Assembly: GCF_002885955.2 (NCBI RefSeq)
Contig: NZ_POQS01000002.1
Coordinates: forward strand, 92,474-156,473
Source: Achromobacter pulmonis
GTDB taxonomy: Bacteria > Pseudomonadota > Gammaproteobacteria > Burkholderiales > Burkholderiaceae_B
Length of the DNA: 64,000 nucleotides
Reading direction: 5' to 3'
Position numbers and translations under genes: made by a program. Of this stretch, positions 10,332 through 18,973 are shown in pieces. How positions within the stretch are numbered: the first letter of the stretch is position 1; each line of letters begins with the position of its first letter. The notes beneath the pieces are model-generated. The model was not told the origin of the DNA, did not search any database, and worked only from the letters and a program-made list of their open reading frames with translations.

Positions 10332-11630
10332 ATGGCGCTCACCCTTTCCGTCACCCCCGCGGACGCCCTGATCGACGTGCCGCGCTGCATCCGGGTCGAG
10401 CAGGCCCGGCCCGGCCAGACCGTGGAAATCACGGCTCTGACCCGCCGCAACGGCGTGCTGTGGCAAAGCCGCGCGGCGTTCGTGGCCGACGCCGACGGCG
10501 TCGTCGACCTCTCGCGCCAGGCGCCCGCTTCCGGCGACTACGCCGGCACGGCCCCCATGGGCCTGATCTGGTCGCAATCGCCCGTGGACTCGCCCAGCCG
10601 CGAGCAGTTCAACCACCCGGTGACCGAGGCCCTGGTCACCGACGTGGTGGCCCGCGCAGACGGCGCCCAGGCCCAGGCCAGCTTCACCCAGCGCCTGGCC
10701 GCCGAAGGCGTCACCCGCCACGAAGTGCGCGAGGAAGGCCTGGTCGGCACGCTATACCTGCCGCCCGGCTGCGCGCCCGGCACGCATCCCGCCGTCATGA
10801 TCCTGAACGGCTCGGGCGGCGGCATCAACGAACCGCGCGCCGCGCTCTACGCCTCGCGCGGCTACGCCGCCTTCGCGCTGGCCTACTTCAAGGCGCCGGG
10901 GCTGTCCGACTACATCTCCAACACGCCGCTGGAATACTTCCAGACCGGGCTGCGCTGGCTGCGCAAGAAGGTGCAGCCCAAGCACGACTTCGTCGCCCTC
11001 AGCGGCCAGTCGCGCGGCGGCGAACTGGTGCTGCTGCTGGGCGCCACCTTCCCCGAGGAAGTCTCGGCCGTGGTCGGCTACGTGCCGGGCGCCGTGGTCC
11101 ACAGCGGCCAGAACGCCTGCGACCCCAAGATCGGCCGCGAAGGCCCCACCTGGCTGCTGGGCGGCAAGCCCGTGCCGCACGTCTGGGAAAACAACCGCAC
11201 CGCCACCTGGGCCCCGTTCGACGAAGGCCCACCGCCGCACCGCCACGAAAAAGCCATCCTCACCGCGCTGCAGGACCCCGACGCCGTGGCCCGCGCCCGC
11301 ATCAAGGTCGAGAACATCCAGGGCCCGGTCATCCTCTTGTCCGGCACCGACGACGGCTCCTGGCCGTCCAGCCTGTACTCGAAGATGGTGCGCGACAAAC
11401 TGGCCGAAGTGAAGCACCCCTACCCGGTCCAGTGGCTGGACTACGAGAACGGCGGGCACTCCATCCTGTTCCCGTACGTGCCCACCACCCAGCACGTCTA
11501 CGCCCATCCCGTGTCCGGCAAGATCAGCACCAGCGGCGGCACCCCCAGGGATAACGCCCGCGCCGACCAGGAATCGTGGGAAGGCGTGCTCAAGTTCCTC
11601 GACGCCGCGGTGCGCGCGCGCGCCGCCTGA
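10332..11630 (+). CDS. BAAT/acyl-CoA thioesterase family alpha/beta hydrolase
   Basis: 432 residues. The N-terminal half is the beta-sandwich typical of the acyl-CoA thioesterase/BAAT family (VTPADALIDVPRCIRV). The C-terminal half is an alpha/beta hydrolase with nucleophile elbow GQSRGG (Ser227), acid Asp340 (GTDDGSW) and His376 (ENGGHSI). The family uses Cys or Ser as nucleophile; here it is Ser, favouring hydrolysis over amino-acid conjugation. It starts three bases after the binding-protein stop. A same-length paralogue lies at 58035-59333. Confidence 0.85.
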   Translation: MALTLSVTPADALIDVPRCIRVEQARPGQTVEITALTRRNGVLWQSRAAFVADADGVVDLSRQAPASGDYAGTAPMGLIWSQSPVDSPSREQFNHPVTEALVTDVVARADGAQAQASFTQRLAAEGVTRHEVREEGLVGTLYLPPGCAPGTHPAVMILNGSGGGINEPRAALYASRGYAAFALAYFKAPGLSDYISNTPLEYFQTGLRWLRKKVQPKHDFVALSGQSRGGELVLLLGATFPEEVSAVVGYVPGAVVHSGQNACDPKIGREGPTWLLGGKPVPHVWENNRTATWAPFDEGPPPHRHEKAILTALQDPDAVARARIKVENIQGPVILLSGTDDGSWPSSLYSKMVRDKLAEVKHPYPVQWLDYENGGHSILFPYVPTTQHVYAHPVSGKISTSGGTPRDNARADQESWEGVLKFLDAAVRARAA

Positions 11631-11649
11631 CAGAATCAAGGAGATCCGC

Positions 11650-12819
11650 ATGGCTGAACCCATTACCTACAACGTCGCCTTCGACCTCGTCGACCGCCTG
11701 GTCGCGCTGGCGCCCGACAGCAAGACCTACGCCGCGCGCCACCAGCGCGAGAAAGTCGCCGCCGCCACCCAGGGCAGCTACGACGCCCTGTTCGACCCCG
11801 CGCTGCCCGGCCTGTCGCTGGCCGAGCGCCTGCTGGTCGCGCTGTACGCCAGCCGCATCACCCCGTCGCCGCTGCTGGCCGCGCACTACCGCAAGCGCCT
11901 GGCCGAGACCGACGCCGCGCCCGCCGACATCGCCATCGCCGAGTCCGGCAAGCCTGCCGAGGCATCCAGCCCGCGCCTGGCCGCCATCCTCGAATACACG
12001 CGCAAGCTGATCGAAAAGCCCGTCGAAGGCGACGAGGCCGCGCTCAAGACCCTGCCGGCCGCCGGCGTGTCCACGCCCGCCGTCGTCACCCTGTCGCAGC
12101 TCATCGCCTTCCTGTCCTACCAGGTCCGCCTGGTCGCCGGCCTGCAAGCCATGCAGGCCCTGGAAAGCCAGCCCGGCCGCGCCGCCGGCACGCCGCCCGC
12201 GCCCTTCCCGCCCAACACCGCGGCCACCGCGCCCGGCGCCGTCATCAAGAACCACGGCTTCACCAACGAAAGCCTGGAATGGAAGGCCTGGCTGGACGTC
12301 GTCAACGTGGAAACCGCCACGCCAGAGCAGATCGCCGTCCTGGAAGAAAGCCACCCCAAGGCCAAGGTCTCCGACTACTACCTGTTCCTGGTCCACCAGC
12401 CCGAGATCCTGCGCCAGCGCTCCACCGCGTTCAACGCCATCATGTACGCCCCCGGCGGCCTGTCGCGCGCCGAACGCGAACTGGGCGCCACCGTCGTGTC
12501 GCGCGTCAACGGCTGCGTCTACTGCGCCTCGGTCCACGCCCAGCGCTTCGAGCAACTGGCCAAACGCAACGACGTGATCGCCCAGGTCTTCGAAGACCCC
12601 GCCACCGCCGGCACCACCGCGCGCGAACTGGCTATCGGCAAGTTCTCCATCCAGATCACCGACGCGCCCGCCACGGTGAACGCCGACAGCATCCAGGCCC
12701 TGAAGGACGTGGGCCTGAACGAAGGCGAGGTCCTGGACCTGCTGCATTCGGATGCGATCTTCGCCTGGGCGAATCGCCTGATGCTCAACCTGGGCGAGCC
12801 GGTTTTCCCCAAGGCTTGA
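11650..12819 (+). CDS. Two-domain carboxymuconolactone decarboxylase/AhpD-like protein
   Basis: 389 residues. Residues about 1-175 are a CMD-like helical domain without a CxxC motif. After an alanine/proline linker, residues about 205-389 form an AhpD-like domain with the full E-x11-C-x2-C-x3-H pattern (ELGATVVSRVNGCVYCASVH). In other bacteria these two parts occur as separate neighbouring proteins (as I recall, the Avi_7170 and Avi_7169 families beside similar ABC importers), so this looks like a fusion. AhpD domains reduce peroxides by disulfide relay. AGGAG ten bases upstream marks the start. Last gene of the operon; a double hairpin follows. Confidence 0.8.
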   Translation: MAEPITYNVAFDLVDRLVALAPDSKTYAARHQREKVAAATQGSYDALFDPALPGLSLAERLLVALYASRITPSPLLAAHYRKRLAETDAAPADIAIAESGKPAEASSPRLAAILEYTRKLIEKPVEGDEAALKTLPAAGVSTPAVVTLSQLIAFLSYQVRLVAGLQAMQALESQPGRAAGTPPAPFPPNTAATAPGAVIKNHGFTNESLEWKAWLDVVNVETATPEQIAVLEESHPKAKVSDYYLFLVHQPEILRQRSTAFNAIMYAPGGLSRAERELGATVVSRVNGCVYCASVHAQRFEQLAKRNDVIAQVFEDPATAGTTARELAIGKFSIQITDAPATVNADSIQALKDVGLNEGEVLDLLHSDAIFAWANRLMLNLGEPVFPKA

Positions 12820-12825
12820 CCCTGT

Positions 12826-12895
12826 GGCGTCCGGCCGCCCGCGTGCCGGACGCCTGGCCGCTTGTCATCGCCGGCACTGGCCGGCGCTGACAAGC
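12826..12895. terminator. Double hairpin between convergent genes
   Basis: GGCGTCCGGC (12826-12835) pairs perfectly with 12845-12854 across a 9-base loop. A second hairpin pairs GCTTGTCA (12860-12867) with 12888-12895 and CGCCGG (12869-12874) with 12881-12886. They lie between the stop at 12819 and the convergent LysE stop at 12903. No long T run follows, so termination in either direction is inferred from position and strength. Confidence 0.55.
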
Positions 12896-12902
12896 CGCCC
12901 TT

Positions 12903-13532
12903 TCAACGTTGCCAGGTCAGCAGCTTGACGCCCGCAACGCCAAACACCACGGCCACCGTCCCTTCGATCCAGCGCCGCAGCCTGGCGTACAGCGCAATCA
13001 TCGGCGCGGTCGAAAAAGCGATGGCGTAGCCGCCGAACACCATCACGCCAAGCGACGCGCAACCGCCGATGATCGCCGGCAAGGTGCCGTCCGACGCACT
13101 CTCTCCCAGCCCCAGCGACATGATCGCCATCCAGGCCAGCACCGCCTTGGGGTTGCCGATATGCATGAGCACGCCCTGGCGGTAGAGCGCCCGGTAGCGC
13201 GGGGTCACACGGCCCGTTTTCACATTCGCAAAGGCCGCGCCCGGCCTCAGCGCCGACCTGCCGGCCCGCAACGCCAGATAGAGCAGATAGACGCCTCCCA
13301 CCATCTTCATGATGTAGAGCGCCTGCGCGGATGCCGCCAGCACGGCGGAAATGCCGGTCGCCGCCAGCGTCGCCCAGAATAGCGAGCCCGTGATGACTCC
13401 CGCCGCCAGCGCAAGCGCCGGCACACGGCCGTCACGCATCGCCGTTGCCATGATCGCCATATTGCTGGGCCCGGGACTGGCAGTGGCAATCAGATAAGTG
13501 CCATACACGAGGGCAAGCTGACTCACGAGCAT
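12903..13532 (-). CDS. LysE/RhtB family amino-acid exporter
   Basis: 209 residues from the ATG at 13532, chosen for GGAG eight bases upstream; a longer open frame extends to 13661 but encodes a non-hydrophobic extension. The N-terminus (YGTYLIATASPGPSNMAIMA) is the LysE/RhtB family signature, and GNPKAVLAWM appears in the middle as usual. About six membrane helices. The family exports amino acids such as homoserine, threonine, lysine or cysteine derivatives; the substrate is not deducible. Upstream, 238 bases separate it from the divergent methyltransferase. Confidence 0.93.
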   Translation of the reverse strand: MLVSQLALVYGTYLIATASPGPSNMAIMATAMRDGRVPALALAAGVITGSLFWATLAATGISAVLAASAQALYIMKMVGGVYLLYLALRAGRSALRPGAAFANVKTGRVTPRYRALYRQGVLMHIGNPKAVLAWMAIMSLGLGESASDGTLPAIIGGCASLGVMVFGGYAIAFSTAPMIALYARLRRWIEGTVAVVFGVAGVKLLTWQR

Positions 13533-13770
13533 TTGCGTTTCTCCAGGGATGCCAGGACATATCGCCGGCGCGGCTACGCGGCGCTTCAGCCCGAGCGCAA
13601 GCAGCACCGCGTCGCGCATGTTACTCGTATGCCAGATAACCTGGACCGCCAGATACCGCACAGTCCGCGGCCGGTTTTCCCGATTCGCGGCGGCGGCGGC
13701 GTTTTCGTTAAACTGACGCTTTCCGCCTACTCATGCGCCCCGCCCATCGCGGGGCGCATTGCCTTACCCC

Positions 13771-14628
13771 ATGTCCGACAAAACCCACGACATCCGCCCC
13801 GGCCAGTCGATCGAACTGCTCAAGGCCCTGCACATCCTGACCCGCGACGGCAAGATGAACCAGGACAGCCGCCGCAAGCTCAAACAGGTCTACCACCTGT
13901 TCCAGTTCATCGAACCGCTGCTCAAGGACGTCCAGCAGCAACGCGGCGCCGTCACCCTGGCCGACCACGGCGCGGGCAAGTCGTACCTGGGCTTCATCCT
14001 GTACGACCTGTTCTTCAAGGAACAACCCGAGGCCGTCAGGCAAGGCTCGCACATCTACGGCATCGAAACCCGCGAAGAGCTGGTCAAGTCATCCGAGGAA
14101 CTGGCGCGCCACCTGGGCTTCGGCGGGATGTCCTTCCTCAACCTGTCGGTGGCCGAATCGATCACCTCGGACAAGCTGCCCGCCGCCATCGACGTGGTGA
14201 CCGCGCTGCACGCCTGCAATACCGCGACCGACGACGCGATCCATTTCGCGCTGGAAAAGAAAGCCAGGTACATCGTCATCGTCCCCTGCTGCCAGGCCGA
14301 AGTCGCCGCGGTGCTGCGCAAGAACAAGGCAAAGGCGCTGGCCGATCCGCTGGCCGAAATCTGGCGGCACCCGCTGCATACGCGCGAATTCGGCAGCCAG
14401 ATCACCAATGTGCTGCGCTGCCTGCAACTGGAAGCGCACGGGTATCAGGTCAGCGTGACCGAGCTGGTCGGGTGGGAACACTCGATGAAGAACGAGCTGA
14501 TCATTGCGCAGTACAAAAACCTGCCGCGCAGAAAGCCGGCGGAACGGCTGACGGAGATGCTGGAGCGCATCGGGCTGCAAGAACTGAAGGACCGGTTTTT
14601 CCTGCCGGAGCCGACGACGGCGGTCTGA
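13771..14628 (+). CDS. Class I SAM-dependent methyltransferase-like protein
   Basis: 285 residues; ATG at 13771 preferred over an in-frame TTG at 13759. The Rossmann motif I region is ADHGAGKSYLGFILYDLFF, followed by acidic strand-2 end IYGIETREEL and VVTALHACNTATDDAIHFAL, and IVIVPCCQAEV. This matches the small Methyltransf_32-type family that acts on unknown, possibly nucleic-acid, substrates. It is a stand-alone gene; a decayed copy of its 3' end lies at 14926-15056. It converges on the small lipoprotein gene with a three-base gap. Confidence 0.8.
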   Translation: MSDKTHDIRPGQSIELLKALHILTRDGKMNQDSRRKLKQVYHLFQFIEPLLKDVQQQRGAVTLADHGAGKSYLGFILYDLFFKEQPEAVRQGSHIYGIETREELVKSSEELARHLGFGGMSFLNLSVAESITSDKLPAAIDVVTALHACNTATDDAIHFALEKKARYIVIVPCCQAEVAAVLRKNKAKALADPLAEIWRHPLHTREFGSQITNVLRCLQLEAHGYQVSVTELVGWEHSMKNELIIAQYKNLPRRKPAERLTEMLERIGLQELKDRFFLPEPTTAV

Positions 14629-14631
14629 GCA

Positions 14632-14844
14632 TCAATCGCCGGAACTACGGCGCAGCCGATCCGTTGAATTCTTGTTCAGGCGCTGCGCTTCGGATTCCGC
14701 GTAGTCTTCCTCGCCCTCTTCGTACTGGCCTTCATACATGCAGCTGCTGCGGTACCACGCGCACTCGCTGCCTATTGAGCAGCCCGACGTCAACGCGGTG
14801 AGAAACAGGATGACGCCGCAGCGGCCTATGGTTTGAATCGACAT
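14632..14844 (-). CDS. Small lipoprotein (70 aa)
   Basis: Starts at ATG 14844 with AGGGAGA a few bases upstream. The signal ends in a lipobox (LTALTSGC, Cys about residue 22), so the product should be lipidated and membrane-anchored. The mature part has more cysteines (ECAW, SSCMYEGQY) and an acidic stretch EEGEEDYAESEA. No function known. It lies between the intact methyltransferase gene and the decayed copy. Confidence 0.6.
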   Translation of the reverse strand: MSIQTIGRCGVILFLTALTSGCSIGSECAWYRSSCMYEGQYEEGEEDYAESEAQRLNKNSTDRLRRSSGD

Positions 14845-14925
14845 ATCTCTCCCTGGTTATTGATGGGTAGTGTAGGAGATGAAGATGGCGATTTGGGGCT
14901 GAGTCGGAATCCGATACCTTTGATC

Positions 14926-15056
14926 ACGAATGAATTGATCGTTGGGTGGGGCAAGTATTTGCCGAGGAAAGGCCCTCCGAGCAGTTGACCAAGGCGCTCG
15001 AACGCATTGGGTTGCTGGCGTTGAAGGATCGGTTTTTCTCGCCACAGAATGAATGA
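14926..15056 (+). pseudogene. Decayed 3' fragment of a second methyltransferase gene
   Basis: In one frame 14929-14967 reads NELIVGWGKYLPRK, matching NELIIAQYKNLPRR of the intact gene at 13771-14628. A frame change of one base then gives PSEQLTKALERIGLLALKDRFF to the stop at 15054-15056, matching PAERLTEMLERIGLQELKDRFF. The match fades upstream of 14926. So the last ~45 codons of a paralogue survive with a frameshift. The gene-free stretch 14845-15326 holds only this remnant and the terminators after it. Confidence 0.75.
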
Positions 15057-15068
15057 AAATTGACACAG

Positions 15069-15087
15069 GACCGCATGCGGCCCTTTT
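15069..15087 (+). terminator. Weak hairpin with T run after the methyltransferase remnant
   Basis: GGACCG (15068-15073) can pair with CGGCCC (15078-15083) around CATG, with one A-C mismatch, followed by TTTT. It sits 12 bases after the remnant's stop, as a gene's own terminator would. Confidence 0.4.
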
Positions 15088-15104
15088 GACAAAGCGCGGA
15101 CAGC

Positions 15105-15124
15105 CGCCGCGATAGCGGCGTTTT
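15105..15124 (+). terminator. Intrinsic terminator
   Basis: CGCCGC (15105-15110), loop GATA, GCGGCG (15115-15120), then TTTT (15121-15124). A classic plus-strand terminator, probably left from the lost methyltransferase copy. It also shields the antisense side of the TonB receptor gene. Confidence 0.7.
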
Positions 15125-15326
15125 CATGTCCGTAGGCGTGACGCACGTTCCTCTATGGGCCGGCCTTGGCTGGGGCACGTTCGCATGCCCCGGTTTCCTT
15201 TGTCACCAGTCTGTTCAGCCGTTGGCAGCACGGTGGGAACCTTTGTTGATCGGATCACTGAGCCGTTTCTCATCCCCTCTGATGCAGGCAGGCGGGCCGA
15301 TGCGATAACTTCGGCCGCATCCTGGA

Positions 15327-17807
15327 TCAAAAGTCGTAGCGCAACATCACCGCAGCATACCGTGGCGATCCGTAGTGGCCATAGCTGCCGCCCATGCCCT
15401 GGTAATAGGTCTTGTCGAACAAGTTGTTGATGTTCAATGTTGCCGCCAGCTGCTCGTTGAACTGGTAGCGCGCCATCAGGTTCACCACCGTGTACGCATC
15501 CTGCCGGACCGTGCTGTCATAGCGGCTGAAGTACAACGAGGTCTTCGACGTCCAGTCGACACCACCGCCCACCGTCAGGCCGTTCCAGGCGCCGCCCAGC
15601 CGATACGTCGTCCACAGGCGCAGCGTGTTGACCGGCAATTGGGTCAGCAATTGCGAGCCTTGCGCGTCTTCGCTTTTGGCATGGCTGAAGCCCGCATGCA
15701 CGTTCCAGCCCGGGAGTATCTCACCGGCCACTTCCAGATCGATGCCCGTGGTCGTAGCGCCCTTGGCCGCACGATAGGCCGAGTTGTCCGTCCCCGGCAC
15801 GGTGTAGCCCGCATCCAGCTCCGCCACATTGTCTTTCTGGGACCGGTATATGGCCACGCTGGTGTTCAGGCGGCGGTTCAGGAATTCTCCCTTCCAGCCC
15901 ATCTCATAGTTCTTGCCCACGATGGGATCGAGGACGTTGCCGTTGCGGTCCTGGGAGGATTGCGGCTGAAAAATGTCGGTGTAGCTCGCATAGACCGATT
16001 GTTCGGGCGTCAGGTCATAGACGATGCCTGCGTAGGGCGTAATTTCGCCGCGCGCACGCATGTTGTAGGTCTGCAGGAAATTGTCGGTTGGGCTCTCGTA
16101 GTAGTAGTCATAGTTGTAGTCGGACCGCCTCGCGCCAAGAATCAGATGCACGTCATTGATCGGGTTAAGACGAAATGCCGCATAGCTGCCGCTCTGGCGC
16201 GATTTCACGTTGAAGATTTCGCCCACGGTGCCGCTGTTGCCCGGCCGGGCCATGTTGTTGCCCCAGGTGTAGAAGTTGACCGTAGACACCCCGACGTCCC
16301 AGCCCTTGTGCTTGTTCTCGTAGTCCTGGAAGTTGAAGCCCGCGATGAATTCATGTGTCCGTCCACCCAGTTCAAAGGGGCCCTGGATCGTGACATCCAC
16401 ACCCGACTGGTTTTGTGTGGCGCCTGCACGGTAGGCCAGCATGCCCGCGTCGCCCGTGGCCTGGTCCAGAAAGGACCGCCCCGAACCCACTCGATACGAG
16501 CCGTTCAGGTTGGAACGGTCCACGTCCATGTAGTTGGCAGCGATCTTGAACTGCCACTCATGCGCCAGCGCCTGTTCGACGTTCAACGAGTAGTTGGTGG
16601 TCTTGAATTCGTCGTACATCCAGTGGGCGCCGGAACTCGTAGAGCGCGTGAAGTGCGTCTGCTGGCCGTTGGTGAAAACCAACGGAACACCCGGTGCGCC
16701 CGTCGCCTTGTACTGCTGGTGGTCGATGCCGAAGCGCAGCAGTGTGGAATCGGTCAGGTCGGCCTCGATGACGCCGTACAGCACGTCCTTGTCTTGCGTG
16801 TAGGCATCCATGAATGTGTGGTTATCCTGCTTGGCGGCCACGATCCGGCCGCGCAGTTTCCCGTTGCTGATCAGCGGGCCCGCCATATCGGCTTCAGCGC
16901 GATACAGGTCCCACGAACCCACGCCCACCTGAGCGTGGGCCTGGAATTCATGGGTAGGCCGCTTGCGGATCAGGTTGACGGTGCCGCTCGGACTGCCCGC
17001 GCCCGTCATCAGGCCGGTGGCGCCGCGCACCACTTCCACGCGGTCATAAAGCGCCATATCGAGCAAAGTGCTGGGCATGGTGCGTGACTGGTTCACTTGC
17101 GTGGTCGTCACGCCATCCAGCTGGTAAGTGTCCATGGCGCTGCCGCGCGAATAGATGTTGAAGCGCTCGCCGCCGTCCTGAGACATGGTGATACCCGGTG
17201 TCTCGTTCAGCACGTCGGTCATGCTGTTGAGCTGCTGATCCTCAATCTGTTGCCGGGTGATTATGCTGATCGACTGCGGGGTTTCCTTGATCGACAGATT
17301 CATCTTCGTCGCGGTGTTGCTGACAGGCATCGTGTAGCTGCCGGTGCCTTCACTGGCAGGCGCACCGGCGGCACCCAACACGGTGAGCGGTTCCAGAATC
17401 GTCGCCGCGTACGGGTCCGCGCTCTCGGCGCGCAAGGTGTACGCGCCGTCTGCCTGTCGCACGGCTTGCAGGCCGGAACCAATGAGCAGCATTTGAAAGG
17501 CAGCCTGCACGTTGTAGCGGCCTTGCAGACCGGCGGTGGCCTTGCCTTGGGTGAGCGTGCCGGGCGCGGTCAGGAACACGCCGGCGTCGGCGGCCAGCTG
17601 ATTCAGTGCGGCGGTCAACGGACCTGCCGGGATGGCGTAGTCGCGGACGTCGGCGGCTTGTGCGTGTGCCACGGGCGTCCAGGCCGCCGCGCCGCCGGTC
17701 AAGCCGGCAACAGCCAGGTGCAGGGAAAGTGCCATGGGCCGAATAGCAAAACGCGGGGGGGTGTTGAGTGCGCGATCGGGGCAGAGATGGGTACGGCTGC
17801 GAAGCAT
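15327..17807 (-). CDS. TonB-dependent siderophore receptor with STN signalling domain
   Basis: 826 residues from ATG 17807 (an in-frame TTG lies at 17825). A signal peptide ends near AHAQA. The STN domain follows (RDYAIPAGPLTAALNQLAAD ... YTLR), then a TonB box-like PLTVLG. The plug contains IKETPQSISIITRQQIEDQQ and GSPSGTVNLIRKRP. The C-terminal 22-strand barrel ends in the usual aromatic YDF. STN-bearing receptors of the FpvA/FecA type pass ligand binding to a FecR-like anti-sigma factor, matching the two genes upstream. It imports a ferric siderophore; which one is not deducible. Confidence 0.95.
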   Translation of the reverse strand: MLRSRTHLCPDRALNTPPRFAIRPMALSLHLAVAGLTGGAAAWTPVAHAQAADVRDYAIPAGPLTAALNQLAADAGVFLTAPGTLTQGKATAGLQGRYNVQAAFQMLLIGSGLQAVRQADGAYTLRAESADPYAATILEPLTVLGAAGAPASEGTGSYTMPVSNTATKMNLSIKETPQSISIITRQQIEDQQLNSMTDVLNETPGITMSQDGGERFNIYSRGSAMDTYQLDGVTTTQVNQSRTMPSTLLDMALYDRVEVVRGATGLMTGAGSPSGTVNLIRKRPTHEFQAHAQVGVGSWDLYRAEADMAGPLISNGKLRGRIVAAKQDNHTFMDAYTQDKDVLYGVIEADLTDSTLLRFGIDHQQYKATGAPGVPLVFTNGQQTHFTRSTSSGAHWMYDEFKTTNYSLNVEQALAHEWQFKIAANYMDVDRSNLNGSYRVGSGRSFLDQATGDAGMLAYRAGATQNQSGVDVTIQGPFELGGRTHEFIAGFNFQDYENKHKGWDVGVSTVNFYTWGNNMARPGNSGTVGEIFNVKSRQSGSYAAFRLNPINDVHLILGARRSDYNYDYYYESPTDNFLQTYNMRARGEITPYAGIVYDLTPEQSVYASYTDIFQPQSSQDRNGNVLDPIVGKNYEMGWKGEFLNRRLNTSVAIYRSQKDNVAELDAGYTVPGTDNSAYRAAKGATTTGIDLEVAGEILPGWNVHAGFSHAKSEDAQGSQLLTQLPVNTLRLWTTYRLGGAWNGLTVGGGVDWTSKTSLYFSRYDSTVRQDAYTVVNLMARYQFNEQLAATLNINNLFDKTYYQGMGGSYGHYGSPRYAAVMLRYDF

Positions 17808-17860
17808 AAGACGCAAATCCCTCAAAGCGTGGTGGTGAACAGCGAGAGGGAGGTCATCGA

Positions 17861-17887
17861 CACGTCGATCTGAACTTCTCTCATTCC
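17861..17887 (-). promoter_or_regulatory. Candidate ECF-sigma promoter of the TonB receptor
   Basis: On the minus strand, GGAAT (complement of 17883-17887) and CGTG (complement of 17861-17864) are 18 bases apart, about 54 bases before the receptor start. This resembles the GGAAT/CGT layout of FecI-group promoters. No stronger match was seen. Confidence 0.3.
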
Positions 17888-17940
17888 GTAAATCGGATGA
17901 GATTCAAAAACCCGAACTCCTTTTCAAGAAACCTTGGCGA

Positions 17941-18906
17941 TCAGCGCGCGACGATCGATGTCCACCATGGGAGCGGCCGCCGCACGCGCACGGGTAGATT
18001 GCGTTCCAGCATGGCTAGGGCGCGGTCGGAGTCGTCGGCCGGGAACACGCCCATGACGAGCATGTCGGCGACTTCCGGCGCCACGCCCAGATAGCCCTTG
18101 CGGTATCGGCCCAGTTCATTGATGAGCGCTTTCAAGGGCAGGTTGTCAGCCAGCACGACGCCCCGGGCCCACGCTTCGCGAGCGGGGTCGGCTTGCGCGG
18201 TGGACAGAATCGATTCCGCATTGAAGCGGGCTTGGCCGCCTGCCACTACGTTCACCGACGCGCCGGCAGGGGTGCGCACCGCCACTCCTCCGTCATAGAC
18301 GTCCAGCTGGACTTGGCCGTCCGTCAGGCGCACGCTGAAACGCGTGCCCAGTGCCTGCATGCGGCCCAATCGGGAATCGACATAAAACGGGCGGTTGGCG
18401 CGATCCGGCGCCGTTTCGACCAGGATCTCTCCCGCTCGCAGCGTCACGCGGCGCGCGGCGTTGCAATAATCCACATCGAGCGCGCTACGGGCATTGAGCC
18501 AGATTCTTGATCCGTCTGCCAGCAGCAGGTCGCGACGTTCTCCGGTGCCCGTGGAATAGTCGGCGGCAAGCGCAAGCGTCGAGTCGGGCAGCGGCGTGTG
18601 ACGCAACCCCATCCAGCCCAACACGCTCGTGCCCAGCACGATGGCGCCGCTGCTCAGCAGTTGGCGCCGCTTGAGCGCACCCTTGCGCGCCATGGTGGCG
18701 CCCGCCAGCGCCGCTTCGGCCCCGCCCAGGCGCAGCGGCTCGAACCGTTGGCTGACGGCTTCGATGTGATGCCACGCGGTCGCGTGCTCGGCCCGTTCGT
18801 GCAGCCAGGTCTGCCACGCGGTCCGGTCCTGCTCGGTCGCACTATCCGCGCGCAACAACGCAAACCAGTTGGCAGCCTGTTGCAGGCTGTCGAAATCGGC
18901 TTTCAT
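17941..18906 (-). CDS. FecR family anti-sigma/sigma-regulator protein
   Basis: 321 residues from ATG 18906; an in-frame GTG at 18933 is possible but neither has a strong ribosome-binding site. The N-terminal cytoplasmic part has the FecR pattern AANWFALLRADS, TAWQTWLHERAEHATAWHHIE. A single membrane helix follows near 85-105 (LLSSGAIVLGTSVLGWMGL). The periplasmic FecR domain has LLLADGSRIWLNARSALDV and GTRFSVRLTDGQVQLDVYDG. It should relay the receptor signal to the sigma factor encoded just upstream. Confidence 0.94.
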   Translation of the reverse strand: MKADFDSLQQAANWFALLRADSATEQDRTAWQTWLHERAEHATAWHHIEAVSQRFEPLRLGGAEAALAGATMARKGALKRRQLLSSGAIVLGTSVLGWMGLRHTPLPDSTLALAADYSTGTGERRDLLLADGSRIWLNARSALDVDYCNAARRVTLRAGEILVETAPDRANRPFYVDSRLGRMQALGTRFSVRLTDGQVQLDVYDGGVAVRTPAGASVNVVAGGQARFNAESILSTAQADPAREAWARGVVLADNLPLKALINELGRYRKGYLGVAPEVADMLVMGVFPADDSDRALAMLERNLPVRVRRPLPWWTSIVAR

Positions 18907-18973
18907 TGCACAGTCCAACGGAGACTCGGCCACGATGTCGGAAGGTGGAACCCGCGAAGGCGGCGCCGTCCGT

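Noticed and set aside
8739..10721. 660-codon minus-strand frame opposite the ABC binding protein
   Set aside because: Composition is low-complexity Gly/Val/His/Gln and it spans two clear plus-strand genes.
15375..17087. 570-codon plus-strand frame opposite the TonB receptor
   Set aside because: No recognisable domain, while the minus strand encodes a complete receptor.
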